A DNA stretch of 44,519 nt, from positions 1-44,519 of the forward strand of contig JAUCBJ010005475.1 of the NCBI GenBank assembly GCA_032718475.1, written 5' to 3'. This document shows, piece after piece, positions 22,321 to 33,551 of the stretch (position 1 is the first letter of the stretch; every line of letters starts with the position of its first letter). The translations under genes and the position numbers were made by a program. A model generated the notes under the pieces. It was not told where the DNA came from. It saw only the letters and a program-made list of their open reading frames with translations, and did not search any database. This stretch comes from Nemertoderma westbladi. Taxonomy: Eukaryota; Xenacoelomorpha; Nemertodermatida; Nemertodermatidae.

Positions 22321-24189
22321 ATCACCATAAGGACGTCGTCTTCTAATAAATCCTCTTAGACCTACTACTACTGTATAATTATTTACATTAATTAGTTACT
22401 AGTGCCGTACCTTAACAATTAGGCCTACTGTAGCTGTAGGGCCTATTAATTATGGGCAGTGATTTTTTAGCACATTATAGACAGTAGTCATGATCCATTA
22501 TAAAACTGATAAATTATGTGAAAGGTACTGTATATCCACATTTTCCACAATCCAGTTTGGCCTATCAATTATTTAAAATTTATTAGTACAACCGGTCAGC
22601 CGGTAGGCCTACCATTACCGTATTTAAATGGTAGGCTACGCAGTAGGCCTACAGCACTACCGGTGCCGGTACTAAAATACCTGCTTTTTATACCTAGACA
22701 CCTTTACATATAATACAGCAATACTGCAAAATAGTGCTCTATATACCAATACCGGTACTGATAGCCTGAGAGAACAGCAGTAGAGAAACCGGTAGCATGG
22801 AACCTAACGCTAACGGTAAATTTCTGGAGGACATAAAAAGTCAAAAAAAGGACATCATGAGTGATTTAAACGGACAATAAACAATATTGCGTTAATTATG
22901 AACTATTTCAAGTTCAACACCGTTACCGGATTTCAAACAAAAAAAATGTAGATAATAATATTTAATAACGAACATGCAGATAACTTGACGCCACCGTAGT
23001 AAGGTAGGTGGTAGGCCTACCTACCGTGAACAACAGCTATTGGCTAAATTGAAACTATGAAATTAACTAATCCTTAACAGCTTAATGTTCGGACTTGTTC
23101 GATACGGTACATGTAACGCAACATCGCTATTGCGTTATTGAATTTTACGGCGGCTGTTGTTCTGACATAAAATAAAATCTAAGGTTGCTAAATTCGTGTG
23201 GCTCACCACATAAAGTCAATAAAGTCAGAAACTGGCAGACAACTTGACGCCACCAGAGTGCGGTATGTACCTACCGTGAACAACAGCTATTGGCTAAATT
23301 GAAACTGAAAGTAACTAAGCTTCAGACTTGATCGGTACGGTACCGGTAATGCAACTTCGCTATTGCGTTATTGACCACTAGGTGGCGAATTACTAATAAC
23401 AGCAATTCCAGAAAATAAATTGCGTTCCATGGCAACGAATGCAAACACATTGCAAGGCTCATCCATCTTGCATAGTATTGTTTTTTCACGGTTTTAAATA
23501 TAAAATCACACTACAGCACTAGGCAATATTTTGGAATTATTTTAAACATTATAAAGAATGGCTCTCATTGAAATATATTGTTTCGTACTGAAATTTTCGT
23601 AAAATATCCTGCCCGAAATTTCCCGTTTATTCCCGAATACTCATCCTCACATGTTATAATGATCATAGTAACATCTCAGTCAGATCCCACCCCCTACTGA
23701 GCGTTACGTAATATGTGAACAACCCCTTTTTTCATTGTTTTAGAATATTTGACCTATCAGGCTAGGCCTATCTACAGTATTATCATTTTACTACAGTATA
23801 ATATTGGTCAAAACATTAAATAAATTAATATGGGGCGAATAGGCCTCGACTTGGAAGGTGAGAGGCGAATCTGTCAACTGACATGACAACGTCATATGCC
23901 CCAAAATCTGGGCGAAAATTATTGGGGCAAAATAGGTCGAGGGGCGAATCAACTCGCACCCATAGGGGCTGTAACGTCCAACCATAGAGAAGCACACCGG
24001 GAGAAGTGCGACACTGATTGGCTAGAGCAGTGTGACAGCTGATTGGCTGACAGTACAGAAGTTACGTTTACGAATTCATAAGCCTGGGTTTGGGCCTATG
24101 TTGTAGTACTGCAGTACTGACACTGTTGTAGCTACCGGTACTGGTATTTTTGCAAGAATTTAATGGTTCGGCTGTTTTTTTGACACATC
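22321..24189. other. AT-rich intergenic DNA with a local duplication
   Basis: No gene is supported. It is rich in TAGGCCTA and ACCGGT words. Two related segments, about 22980-23145 and 23238-23373, share AACTTGACGCCACC, then CTACCGTGAACAACAGC with TATTGGCTAAATTGAAAC, then GCTATTGCGTTATTGA, about 260 bp apart. Confidence 0.6.
23375..23387 (+). promoter_or_regulatory. CTCF-like motif
   Basis: CCACTAGGTGGCG fits the conserved CTCF core (CCA then C/T, N, AGGTGGCG-like). It lies at the end of the second copy of the local duplication. A single motif match in AT-rich DNA is weak evidence. Confidence 0.35.
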
Positions 24190-24420
24190 GGGTTCGCCGA
24201 TGTGTCGCTGGCTGCAGTACTACTGTACTAACCTCCAACGAAGCCGACGTAAACCTTGACGAGTCACGGTTGTTGGCGCAGCTGATTTCTTATTACAGTA
24301 GGCCAGTAGGCCTATTACCGGAAAGAAGGTTCCAACAACCGCCACGTCCGACGCACACCATTCGATACATCCACCGCGGGTCATAAAAGGACCACACAGT
24401 ATGCAGTACAGCCGGATTGT
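24190..24420 (+). pseudogene. Exon-like coding segment, copy 1 (degraded)
   Basis: Aligned with 24589-24812, this segment keeps two peptide blocks: SNEADVNLDESRLLAQ (about 24230-24280) and RRTPFDTSTAG (about 24348-24380). The codons in both blocks differ mainly at synonymous sites. The spacing between the blocks differs by 7 bases from copy 2, so one frame no longer spans both. I do not recognise the protein. A small hairpin (ACACATCGG and CCGATGTGT) sits at its left edge. Confidence 0.45.
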
Positions 24421-24588
24421 ATACCTCCGGTACCGGTACTAAAAAACATCTGGTATACCTGTATACCGGTACCGGTATTATTATCGAATATTATTACAGT
24501 ATTATATCATCACAATCTGACAATGAGTATCATAGCCCTTGACGTCTCGCAGAATAAAGTTGATCGGTGGACCCATCGAATTAACCAT

Positions 24589-24812
24589 GGGTTCGCCGAT
24601 GTGTCGCTGGCCGCGCCGCGGTTTTATCTTCGAACGAAGGGGATCTCGATATGGAGGAAAAGCGCCTTCTGGCGCAGATCGTTCACGTAAAGAAGGCGCC
24701 GTCGACCTCCGGTACGACGACCGGGGTGAACGTCGTGCGACGAACGCCTTACGATACCTCCTCCGCCGGCTGGCCAGCCATAGGAGGAATGTACAATACT
24801 CCCGGATTGTAA
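24589..24812 (+). pseudogene. Exon-like coding segment, copy 2
   Basis: This GC-rich stretch stands out in AT-rich surroundings. In the frame shared with copy 1 it reads SNEGDLDMEEKRLLAQ, then KKAPSTSG and RRTPYDTSSAG, ending NTPGL and a stop. A longer overlapping frame (24539-24940) exists but is not the one conserved between copies. The conservation pattern suggests a real coding ancestor, perhaps a single exon or a retroposed gene piece. Function is unknown, and no start or splice site was assigned with confidence. Confidence 0.45.
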
Positions 24813-24933
24813 TCTTTGGTATTAATTGTTGTGAGATGTTTGTTATAGTTACTAAGAATAAGAAGGCAACAGAGGGGGTGGTGCTCTTCCTTGATCATAA
24901 ACCTGTAAACTGTCGGTCGGGGGTTACTGCTAC

Positions 24934-25257
24934 GTGGTAGCCCCCGCCCCCGGGTTTAACTATGACTCCATCTATGGAGTCCCCTTTTTAGAGTCGCTCG
25001 CTCCGTTGTGGTCTGTCCAAGGTCAAGCCGCAATCGACCCCAACTACGTTCCCCTTCCTGTCGGGCTCCCTTGTCGTTCGGACGAAGGCGCCATTTGTCA
25101 TCGTGGTGGCTCATCCGCGAGGAACCGCTGTTTCCTTTGCGGATGCGGCTGCGGTTTCTGCGACGGCAGTTTTAAATTCGCTTGCCCGGTAGTCGACAAA
25201 GACAGCACAAAGGCAGTCGACAGCCCAAAGAAAGACTTTAATTTATTTATTTTATAA
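24934..25257 (+). CDS. Hypothetical small Cys-rich protein or 3' exon
   Basis: A 107-residue frame starts MVAPAPGFNYDSIYG and carries a Cys cluster, CFLCGCGCGFCDGSFKFAC, near residues 74-92. It ends just before an AATAAA at about 25256. The coding stretch is GC-rich and the DNA turns AT-rich exactly at its end. The frame may be the last exon of the same unknown gene as the segment at 24589. No signal peptide is seen. It could equally be a chance ORF in GC-rich DNA. Confidence 0.3.
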   Translation: MVAPAPGFNYDSIYGVPFLESLAPLWSVQGQAAIDPNYVPLPVGLPCRSDEGAICHRGGSSARNRCFLCGCGCGFCDGSFKFACPVVDKDSTKAVDSPKKDFNLFIL

Positions 25258-26282
25258 TAAATAATTATAATAATTGTGATCCTTATCTTATCTAATTCAG
25301 TGCTATACTGTGTATTTCTTATTAGTTATATTATAATTTGCCTCGCCTGAGGCGTATCTTATTCTCTAAAATTAGTTTTTAATTGAAGTTTGTGTATTGT
25401 TTGATTTTAAGACCGAATCGTTTTATATTTTTTTTTACTTAATCGTTATCTTGTTTTTATTTCAATTCTCTGATAATTATGTTATTTAGTTACACCCATT
25501 AGTGTTCCATAAGTGACCCTGGGTGATTTTTCTCCCTATTAATTTTTTGTATTAATTGTGTAATAAATAAAAAAATAAAATAAATAAATAGAATGAGCCT
25601 TAGCATAGGGATACAATTAGGGGACCGTCGCCGAGGAACTACATAAGTGTGTCAGTGTTGATGTGTTGGCGTTTGAAAGACAACATTGTGTACAAAAGTT
25701 TGGTTCCATTTCATCAAAGATTGACCGACTTATTAGAGCTCAAACATTTCCAACGACGAAGAAAGACGGTCTACTAGTTACACCGACATTCTAAAGTCTC
25801 ACCTAGACTAGAGTTCGTGGCTCGCCCCATGCACGCCCACACCATATCACCTTTCAGTTTTTCTATTCTACTCATGGGTTATTCGTATCTGTTACCACCA
25901 AGCAAGAACAAACAGTAGCTCTCTCAACATATTATATTATATTTAATATATTGTGAAGGAGCATTGCCATCTAATTAGAATACTGGATTCAAATAATTCT
26001 TTAGATGGCTGACATAGGAGACCAATTCAGGCTCCTTCACATGATTTAGTCTCATGTGGTATCAAAAACAGACAGACAGAAGGCTGGAATAACAACATGA
26101 TAGTAAACATAGTCAGTCACGGCGGCCATGGACATACTGTTACTGTACCGGTAGTCCAGCGGTCTGATAGTTCATTTTGGGCATTTGCTGTAATTCTCTA
26201 ACTTTTCCAAACAATCCCCAACATATGGGCCTGCTCCCCGCTCCTGCATACTTATACCGTAGTATGGCTGTATAAAGGGACT
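25258..26282. other. AT-rich intergenic DNA
   Basis: No gene is supported. There is an (AAATA)n-like run at 25560-25590 and an imperfect palindrome in TATATTATATTTAATATATT near 25930. Short ORFs here do not look coding. Confidence 0.5.
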
Positions 26283-26745
26283 GTCTAAAACCCGAGCCGG
26301 TCCCGGTCTCAGTCCACTGAACCTAAATCCCGGTCGGTCCGATTTTAGACGGTCTATAAGAAAATTCATAAACCCGGTCCGATTAATTCCTAGAACCCGG
26401 TCCATAAACTCACATAATTTTAATGACTAAAACCTGGTCTCGGTCTTAAAGTTAAAAATCCAAAATCCCGGTCCAAATTGTTTTCCTTATTTTACCGTAG
26501 AACTACGGTATGGATACATAAGTTAATTAAATTCGATCCTAGGCGTACTTAGATCGTGGGCGGGAAATTCGATCCGGGATCTTACGGCGAATTTAGATAC
26601 AAGGTGCACATGCAGTTATTCTAGACAAACTTAAGGTAAATTTAGATATAAGGCGAACTTAGATCCTACAGTAGGTGAACTTCTGGTAAATGTAGACGTT
26701 GGTAAACATAGATCCTGGGATAAACATAGATCCAAAGCGAACACA
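26283..26745. repeat. Two degenerate short-motif clusters
   Basis: From 26283 to 26480 the motif CCCGGTC, often as AACCCGGTCC, recurs at least six times with irregular spacing. From about 26540 to 26745 a different motif, GGCGAACTTAGATCC and variants such as GTAAACATAGATCC, recurs about eight times. A minus-strand ORF across the first cluster is repetitive and not convincing as a gene. Confidence 0.55.
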
Positions 26746-26747
26746 TG

Positions 26748-29700
26748 TGAGTGGTGTCTATGTGTGTGACAGCTTACGTGGACTGAGTGAGTGGTTGTCT
26801 ATGTGAGTGGCAGCTTACATGTGAGTGGTTGTCAATGGGAGTGGCAGCTTACATGTGAGTGGTTGTCTTTGTGTATGGCAGCTTACATGAGAGTGGTTGT
26901 CTATGTGAGTGGCAGCTTACATGTGAGGGTTGTCTTTGTGTGGAAGCTTACATGTGAGTGGTTGTCTATGTGTGTGACAGCTTACGTGGACTGAGTGAGT
27001 GGTTGTCTATGTGAGTGGCAGCTTACATGTGAGTAGTTGTCTAATTGAGTGGCAGCTTACATGTGAGTGGTTGTCTTTGTGTGTGGCAGCTTACATGAGA
27101 GTGGTTGTCTATGTGAGTGGCAGCTTACATGTGAGGGTTGTCTTTGTGTGGAAGCTTACATGTGAGTGGTTGTCTATGTGTGTGACAGCTTACGTGGACT
27201 GAGTGAGTGGTTGTCTATGCGAGTGGCAGCTTACATGTGAGTGGTTGTCAATGGGAGTGGCAGCTTACATGTGAGTGGTTGTCTTTGTGTATGGCAGCTT
27301 ACATGTGAGTGGTTGTCTTTGTGTGGGGCAGCTTACATGTGAGTGGTGTGTATATGAGTGGCAGCTTACATGTGATTGATTGTCTTCGTGTGTGGCAGCT
27401 TACATGTGAGTGGTTGTCTATGTGAGTGGCTGCTTAGCCTACATGTGAGTTGTTGTCTTTTTGTATGGCAGCTTACATGTGAGTGGTTGTCTTTGTGTGT
27501 GACAGGTTACATGTGGGTGATTGTCTTTGTGTGTGGCAGCTTACATGTGAGTGGCAGCTTACATGTGGGTGGTTGTCTTTGTGTGTGGTAACTTAACATG
27601 TAGCCTAAGTGGTTGTCTATGTGAGTGGCAGCTTACATGTGCGTGATTGTCTTTGTGTGGAAGCTTACATGTGAATGGTTGTCTATGTGAGTGGCAGCTT
27701 ACATATGAGTGGTTGTCTATGTGAGTGGCAGCTTATATGTGAGTGATTGTCTTTGTGTGTGGTAGCTTACATGTAAGTGGTTGTCTTTGTGTGTGGTAGC
27801 TTACATGTAAGTGGTTGTCTTTGTGTGTGGTAGCTTACATGTAAGTGGTTGTCTTTGTGTGTGGTAGCTTACATGTAAGTGGTTGTCTTTGTGTATGGTA
27901 GCTTACATGTAAGTGGTTGTCTTTGTGTGTGGTAACTTACATGTAAGTGGTTGTCTTTGTGTGTGGTAGCTTACATGTAAGTGGTTGTCTTTGTGTGTGG
28001 TAGCTTACATGTAAGTGATTGTCTTTGTGTGTGGTAGCTTACATGTAAGTGGTTGTCTTTGTGTGTGGTGCTTACATGTAAGTGGTTGTCTTTGTCTGTG
28101 GTAGCTTACATGTAAGTGGTTGTCTTTGTGTGTGGTAGCTTACATGTAAGTGGTTGTCTTTGTGTGTGGAAGGTTACATGTAAGTGGTTGTCTATGTGAG
28201 TGACAGCTTACATGTGAGTGTTTGTCAATGGGAGTGGCAGCTTACATGTGAGTGGTTGTCTTTGTTTGTGGCAGCTTACAAGTGAGTGGTTGTCTATATG
28301 AGTGGCAGCTTACATGTGAGTGGTTGTCTTTGTGTATGGCAGCTTACATGTGAGTGGTTGTCTTTGTGTATGGCAGCTTACATGTGAGTGGTTGTCTTTG
28401 TGTGTGGCAGCTTACATGTGAGTGGTGTGTATATGAGTGGCAGCTTACATGTGATTGATTTTCTTCTTGTGTGGCAGCTTACATGTGAGTGGTTGTCTAT
28501 GTGAGTGGCTGCTTAGCCTACATGTGAGTTGTTGTCTTTGTGTATGGCAGCTTACATGTGAGTGATTGTCTTTGTGTGTGACAGCTTACATGTGAGTGGT
28601 TGTCTTTGTGTGTGGCAGCTTACATGTGAGTGGCAGCTTACATTTGAGTGGTTGTCTTTGTGTGGAAGCTTACATGTGAATGGTTGTCTATGTGAGTGTC
28701 AGCTTACATGTGAGTGGTTGTCTATGTGAGTGGCAGCTTATATGTGTGTGATTGTCTTTGTGTGTGGTAGCTTACATGTAAGTTGTTGTCTTTGTGTGTG
28801 GTAGCTTACATGTAAGTGGTTGTCTTTGTGTGTGGTAGCTTACATGTAAGTGGATGTCTTTGTGTGTGGTAGCTTACATGTAAGTGGTGGTCTTTGTGTT
28901 TGGTAGCTTACATGTAAGTGTTTGTCTTTGTGTGTGGTAGCTTACATGTAAGTGGTTGTCTTTGTGTGTGGAAGCTTACATGTAAGTGGTTGTCTTTGTG
29001 TGTGGTGTCAGCTTACATGTAAGTGGTTGTCTTTATGTGTGGTAGCTTACATGTAAGTGGTTGTCTTTGTGTGTGGTGCTTACATGAAAGTGGTTGTCTT
29101 TGTGTATGGTAGCTTACATGTAAGTGGTTGTCTTTGCGTGTGGTAGCTTATATGTAAGTGGTTGTCTTTGTGTGTGGTAGGTTACATGTAAGTGGTTGTC
29201 TTTGTGTGTGGTAGCTTTCATGTGAGTGGTTGTCTTTGTGTGTGGTAGCTTACATGTGAGTTGTTGTCTTTGTGTGTGGTAGCTTACATGTGAGTTGTTG
29301 TCTTTGTGTGTGGTAGCTTACATGTGAGTGGTAGCTTACATGTGAGTTGTTGTCTTTGTGTGTGGTAGCTTACATGTGAGTTGTTGTCTTTGTGTGTGGT
29401 AGCTTACATGTGAGTGGTAGCTTACATGTAAGTGGTTGTCTTTGTGTGTGGTAGCTTACATGTGAGTGGTTGTCTTTGTGTGTGGTAGCTTACATGTGAG
29501 TGGTAGCTTACATGTGAGTTGTTGTCTTTGTGTGTGGTAGCTTACATGTGAGTGGTAGCTTACATGTAAGTGGTTGTCTTTGTGTGTGGTAGCTTACATG
29601 TGAGTGGTTGTCTTTGTGTGTGGTAGCTTACATGTGAGTGGTTGTCTTTGTGTGTGGTAGCTTACATGTGAGTGGTAGCTTACATGTGAGTTGTTGTCTT

Positions 29701-30033
29701 TGTGTGTGGTAGCTTACATGTGAGTGGTAGCTTACATGTAAGTGGTTGTCTTTGTGTGTGGTAGCTTACATGTGAGTGGTTGTCTTTGTGTGTGGTAGCT
29801 TACATGTAAGTGGTTGTCTTTGTGTGTGGTAGCTTACATGTGAGTGGTTGTCTTTGTGTGTGGTAGCTTACATGTGTGTGGTAGCTTACATGTGAGTTGT
29901 TGTCTTTGTGTGTGGTAGCTTACATGTGAGTGGTAGCTTACATGTAAGTGGTTGTCTTTGTGTGTGGTAGCTTACATGTGAGTGGTTGTCTTTGTGTGTG
30001 GTAGCTTACATGTGAGTGGTTGTCTTTGTGTGT
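26748..30033 (+). repeat. Minisatellite, 34-bp unit, about 95 copies
   Basis: The typical unit reads GTGGTTGTCTTTGTGTGTGG then TAGCTTACATGTAA. Blocks differ in the end of the unit: TGTGAG units dominate 26750-27760, 28190-28770 and much of 29220-30033. TGTAAG units dominate 27760-28190 and 28770-29220. A 208-bp higher-order period is marked by GGACTGAGTGAG at 26780, 26988 and 27196. A 1079-bp block duplication is marked by rare variants at 27343/28422 and 27426/28505. The last part mixes 34-bp units with half-units AGTGGTAGCTTACATGT. ORFs in it are repeats of the unit, not genes. Confidence 0.95.
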
Positions 30034-30119
30034 TCAGTTCAGTTATGTGAAAGTATGCTATAGATAGGCTATGTTAGTGAACTACATAGTTCTTACCGGT
30101 TTTGTCAGCTAGTTTCTTT

Positions 30120-30300
30120 TAATCAAAGTGCATTGAATCTTCGGGGCCACCTCTACGTGCTGAAATTCCACAGAGACTCAACGCCCACGGCCAGTCTACA
30201 TTCTCGTACTACGGGCCTTCGTTGTGGAATGATCTACCGGGATCAATAACTGAGCGCCGTCTCTTGTCGTATTCCAACACAACCTGAAGCTTTTTAGCTC
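30120..30300 (+). mobile_element. LINE 3'-end fragment (CR1/L2-like C-terminus)
   Basis: One frame reads TFSYYGPSLWNDLPGSI followed by ERRLLSYSNT near 30200-30280. This resembles the conserved tail found at the C-terminus of many CR1/L2/Rex-type LINE ORFs. Only the tail and probably some 3' UTR remain, and it begins just after the minisatellite ends. Confidence 0.55.
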
Positions 30301-32033
30301 TTCTCACATCCACGGATAACAATAACATAGCGATTTTATTACGTTTCAATTACATATAAACTTTATATTTTATCTACCTTTTATACCTTAGCGGCTACAT
30401 TTTTTTGTAAATTTATATTTCTATAACACTACACACACATATTGGATCATGCTTTTTGTCTTGTAATTATTTTAGTTTTCAATATTTTCTTAGTGTAAAT
30501 ATGTTAATTTGGTGAGAAATGTGGTGTCAGTATCGGCGTGTTTTTTTTTTAACTTTTTTTAGGATATTTTAAACAAGATCGAATCCATATTTTATGATTA
30601 TTTAAATATAATTCCTACATCCACAGACAATCAAGATAGTTTTGGAAAAACTAGTCCCATCTCTCTAGTATTTTTTTCATTTTGAACTTTAAATCTGTTT
30701 CTTGTTGCAACAAACTTGTTAATTAATTAATGGCAGTATTTATGTGCTTATTTATCAAGTATAAGAACGTTCCTTATTTTTATTTGTTAAAATGCACCTG
30801 GCTTATTCATTTTAATTTTGTTGTAGATTTTTTATATAATTTTTGTGTATTTTTATTTAACTTGAGTATTATCATGCTTGTACTGTATATTATATTAAAT
30901 TATGCTCTTAGTTTCTGTATCAATTACGTTCTATATTCATTTTATTTCAACTGCGAATCTTACATTGTTGTAAATATGCAATATTTGACACTTAAACTGA
31001 ATTGCGTATATTACAGTATGTTAACAACAGTAGCAATTGCATTGTGATCGCATTACTGTACTGCAGTTATACAAGCCCTAACTAACTGTAGTGATATGTA
31101 TTTACAGTATTTTACTTTGGAAACCGCTAATAAACAAGTTCAAGTTCAACCACCGACCTAAGCATTCGGACTTTATGACTTAGAATGTGTATGTACTGTT
31201 TCAACATACCCCCGCTCCCGCTGTATGGTACATAGTGCGTTCATTGAACTTGTTTCCAGTCACAATTACCATGACAACCGTTGCTAGATAGATAATAGAT
31301 ATTCATTGACAGTACATTTGGTTTAGGTAATGTTAGCATCACAAGCTTAATATATTATAATTTTGTGTCTAATGTGTTTGCTTTTATTAAGTACAATAAT
31401 ATGTGATATGGTTTCAGTTATGAATGAAACAATCAAAATTTGATTTACACCCTAGCAATATGTATACAATACCACCATATTATAATATTATAAAGGAATA
31501 TACCACTAATATATTGAACTTGAAAAAACATTTAATATGAATTATTAATTATATTATTTATTAATTATAATATTTATTAAATTAAGTTAAGTAAAAAACC
31601 TTACCGGTAGGTATGCAAGGACCAAAGTATGTAAAAAAACAAAAAGCAACTGGACCTAGACGGTTGCATGCAATCAGTGATTAGCTGACTGAGTCAGCTG
31701 ACCGGTATGTTTCGCCTCACGCGTCATGAGGGAAGGCTTTCTCAGGAAGCCAAGCCAAAAAATAACATTTAGAGTGTGAAGTCTCAAAGGGAGAAGGAAT
31801 GGGCAATGAAACAAAGAGATACCAGTAACTATCCACTGGGAAGCAGCACCACAAACTTGCAACAATCACGTTTCTGCTTGTTGATAATGGGCCGGCGCGT
31901 GCGAATATAATACATTTCAAGCTTTTGCAGAACAGACAACAATACAGACACACGGGTGCCGTGCAATTACTTTGAAATGTTTAATAGCTCACGCTAGTTA
32001 GTCAGCCAACGTGTAATGGTCGCCACGGTGTGT
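30301..32033. other. AT-rich intergenic DNA
   Basis: No gene is supported. A 105-codon plus frame at 30730-31047 is rich in Phe, Leu and Tyr because of the base composition and is not convincing. A palindromic AGCTGACTGAGTCAGCT (31684-31700) resembles a Maf/AP-1-type site. The rest is featureless. Confidence 0.5.
31265..31278 (+). promoter_or_regulatory. RFX X-box-like site upstream of the EML gene
   Basis: ATTACC-AT-GACAAC fits the RYYNYY/RRNRAC X-box pattern. It lies about 3.5 kb upstream of the EML start codon on the same strand. The distance makes a promoter role doubtful. Confidence 0.25.
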
Positions 32034-32038
32034 CTTGT

Positions 32039-33144
32039 TGTTCGCGCTTTTAGACCTTTAGCAGTTGCCAATTTTAGGTGTCTTCTTGTTTATAAATCGA
32101 CTTTAGCCTAGACCAATTATTTAATGCACATGAAGTTACATCCGCCGAAGCCAGTCTGTGCGCGATCATTCACCCACAGATAAGGGAGACTGGATTCGGG
32201 TGCTTTGAAGTTATTGCGGTGCAGACCTGCTGTATTATTCGATTGATAGTTACTATATAATCTCTGACATATATATTTACTTTCGGGGAAATATTAACAG
32301 TTCCTTTAGGACGTGGCGCTTTAAGTATAAAAACAGAGTTATGACTTATACTAATCACAACTAGATGGCTAATGAGTTTCGTAAATAGCGCATTCTTTAG
32401 GAGATGCTTTATTATCAATCACACTACTTCACACGACTTTACACTACTTCACACTGATCTGCCGACCATCACTGAATTTGATCATATATAAGGAAGATCG
32501 CAACTGACACTTGTAGGGATTATGAAATAGCATTTAATTCACACAAAAACCACTATAATGTAAGTCGCAGTTGCTACCGGTAACCTGTTTCTCTAACCTT
32601 CAGTAATCAAGAAGATTGGGGGTTTTATGATTATTCATCGGTATTCTCCAAATATATCAGCAATATACATCAACATATAACAACAATTAATAACAGAAGT
32701 AAAATAATGCGGTGAACAATCAGCATGTGTTACGTAAGTCAGTATGGATTGGTAGGGTCAGATAGTTGAGTGCGATAATAGATTTACGTTCTTGTAATCA
32801 AAGCCATCAGATGTTTAGGCCAAAGTCTGAAACTTCCAAAATCAGAAGCACAGAAGATTTCCAAGCCGGTGCTCTGGCTCAGAAAGGTAAACATAGACTG
32901 TAATGCATTGCGCGGTTTTCCATAGGCCCCTGTTCAACATAAAATGAAAATCGCTCTGATTGGCTGAGCAGAACAAAGAGGTTCCACGTCGACAGGAAAT
33001 CAGCTGACAGATTTCGTCATCTGAGCTACAATCTTTTAGAGTATTATGCGCATGGCGGCAAAAATGACTTGTTATGTCCGCTAAAGCACCTACACTGTGC
33101 ATTGCGGGGAAAAATGACTTGTTATGTCCGCAAAAGCTTTTAAA
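32039..33144 (-). repeat. Solo LTR (BEL family, subfamily 2) with 5-bp target duplication
   Basis: This 1106-bp LTR begins TGTTCGCGC and ends CTTTTAAA, with one change in the terminal ACA. It is directly flanked by CTTGT on the left (32034-32038) and right (33145-33149). A 5-bp duplication is typical of LTR retrotransposons. No internal sequence is present, so the two LTRs recombined. It is most similar to LTR B and shares LTR B's right flank. Confidence 0.9.
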
Positions 33145-33551
33145 CTTGTAATGATGTGGTTGTGTCCAGTTTGGCCTTGTTCACTGCCATATTTAGCAGT
33201 CCTATCCTGGTGCTGTCTAACGCGTCAAAAATTGTGTGTCCAAAATATTCCCCCTTAACAAGAGGGACAAGATAATGAATACACGACGTTAGAAGCAAGA
33301 ATACTTGGGAAAGGGTGTTTCAGAGATGGGAGCAACTGGAGCAGTTTGGATGTTCTGAAAACAAAGCGAGTTGGCCGTACGACGTTGGTATGAAACCACG
33401 CAACATTTGCACAAACAGATCGGTTGCGAGAGCTCGGTACTCAAACCTACAAAGAATCAGTTGCAGTCAGTATTTGCAGGATTCACAGGGTCAATGACCT
33501 CGGTGGAAACAACCGCTGGTACCCCGTCCTCACTCAAGACTATTGCTCGCA

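Noticed and set aside
26791-27591. Plus-strand ORFs of 67-71 codons inside the minisatellite
   Set aside because: They are translations of the repeat unit. Three units span a multiple of three bases, which keeps frames open by chance.
26748-30033. CRISPR-like array of 34-bp repeats
   Set aside because: There are no unique spacers between repeats. Units are directly adjacent in eukaryotic intergenic DNA, so it is a minisatellite.
30730-31047. 105-codon hydrophobic ORF
   Set aside because: Its Phe/Leu/Tyr/Asn content follows from AT-rich DNA. There is no start context, homologous copy or membrane-protein pattern.
31674-31953. Minus-strand overlapping ORFs
   Set aside because: They have no family resemblance and overlap each other in different frames. 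Probably chance.
32170-32418. 82-codon minus ORF, and its counterpart at 12388-12579
   Set aside because: It lies within the LTR in both copies and is interrupted in the other subfamily, so it is LTR sequence rather than a gene.
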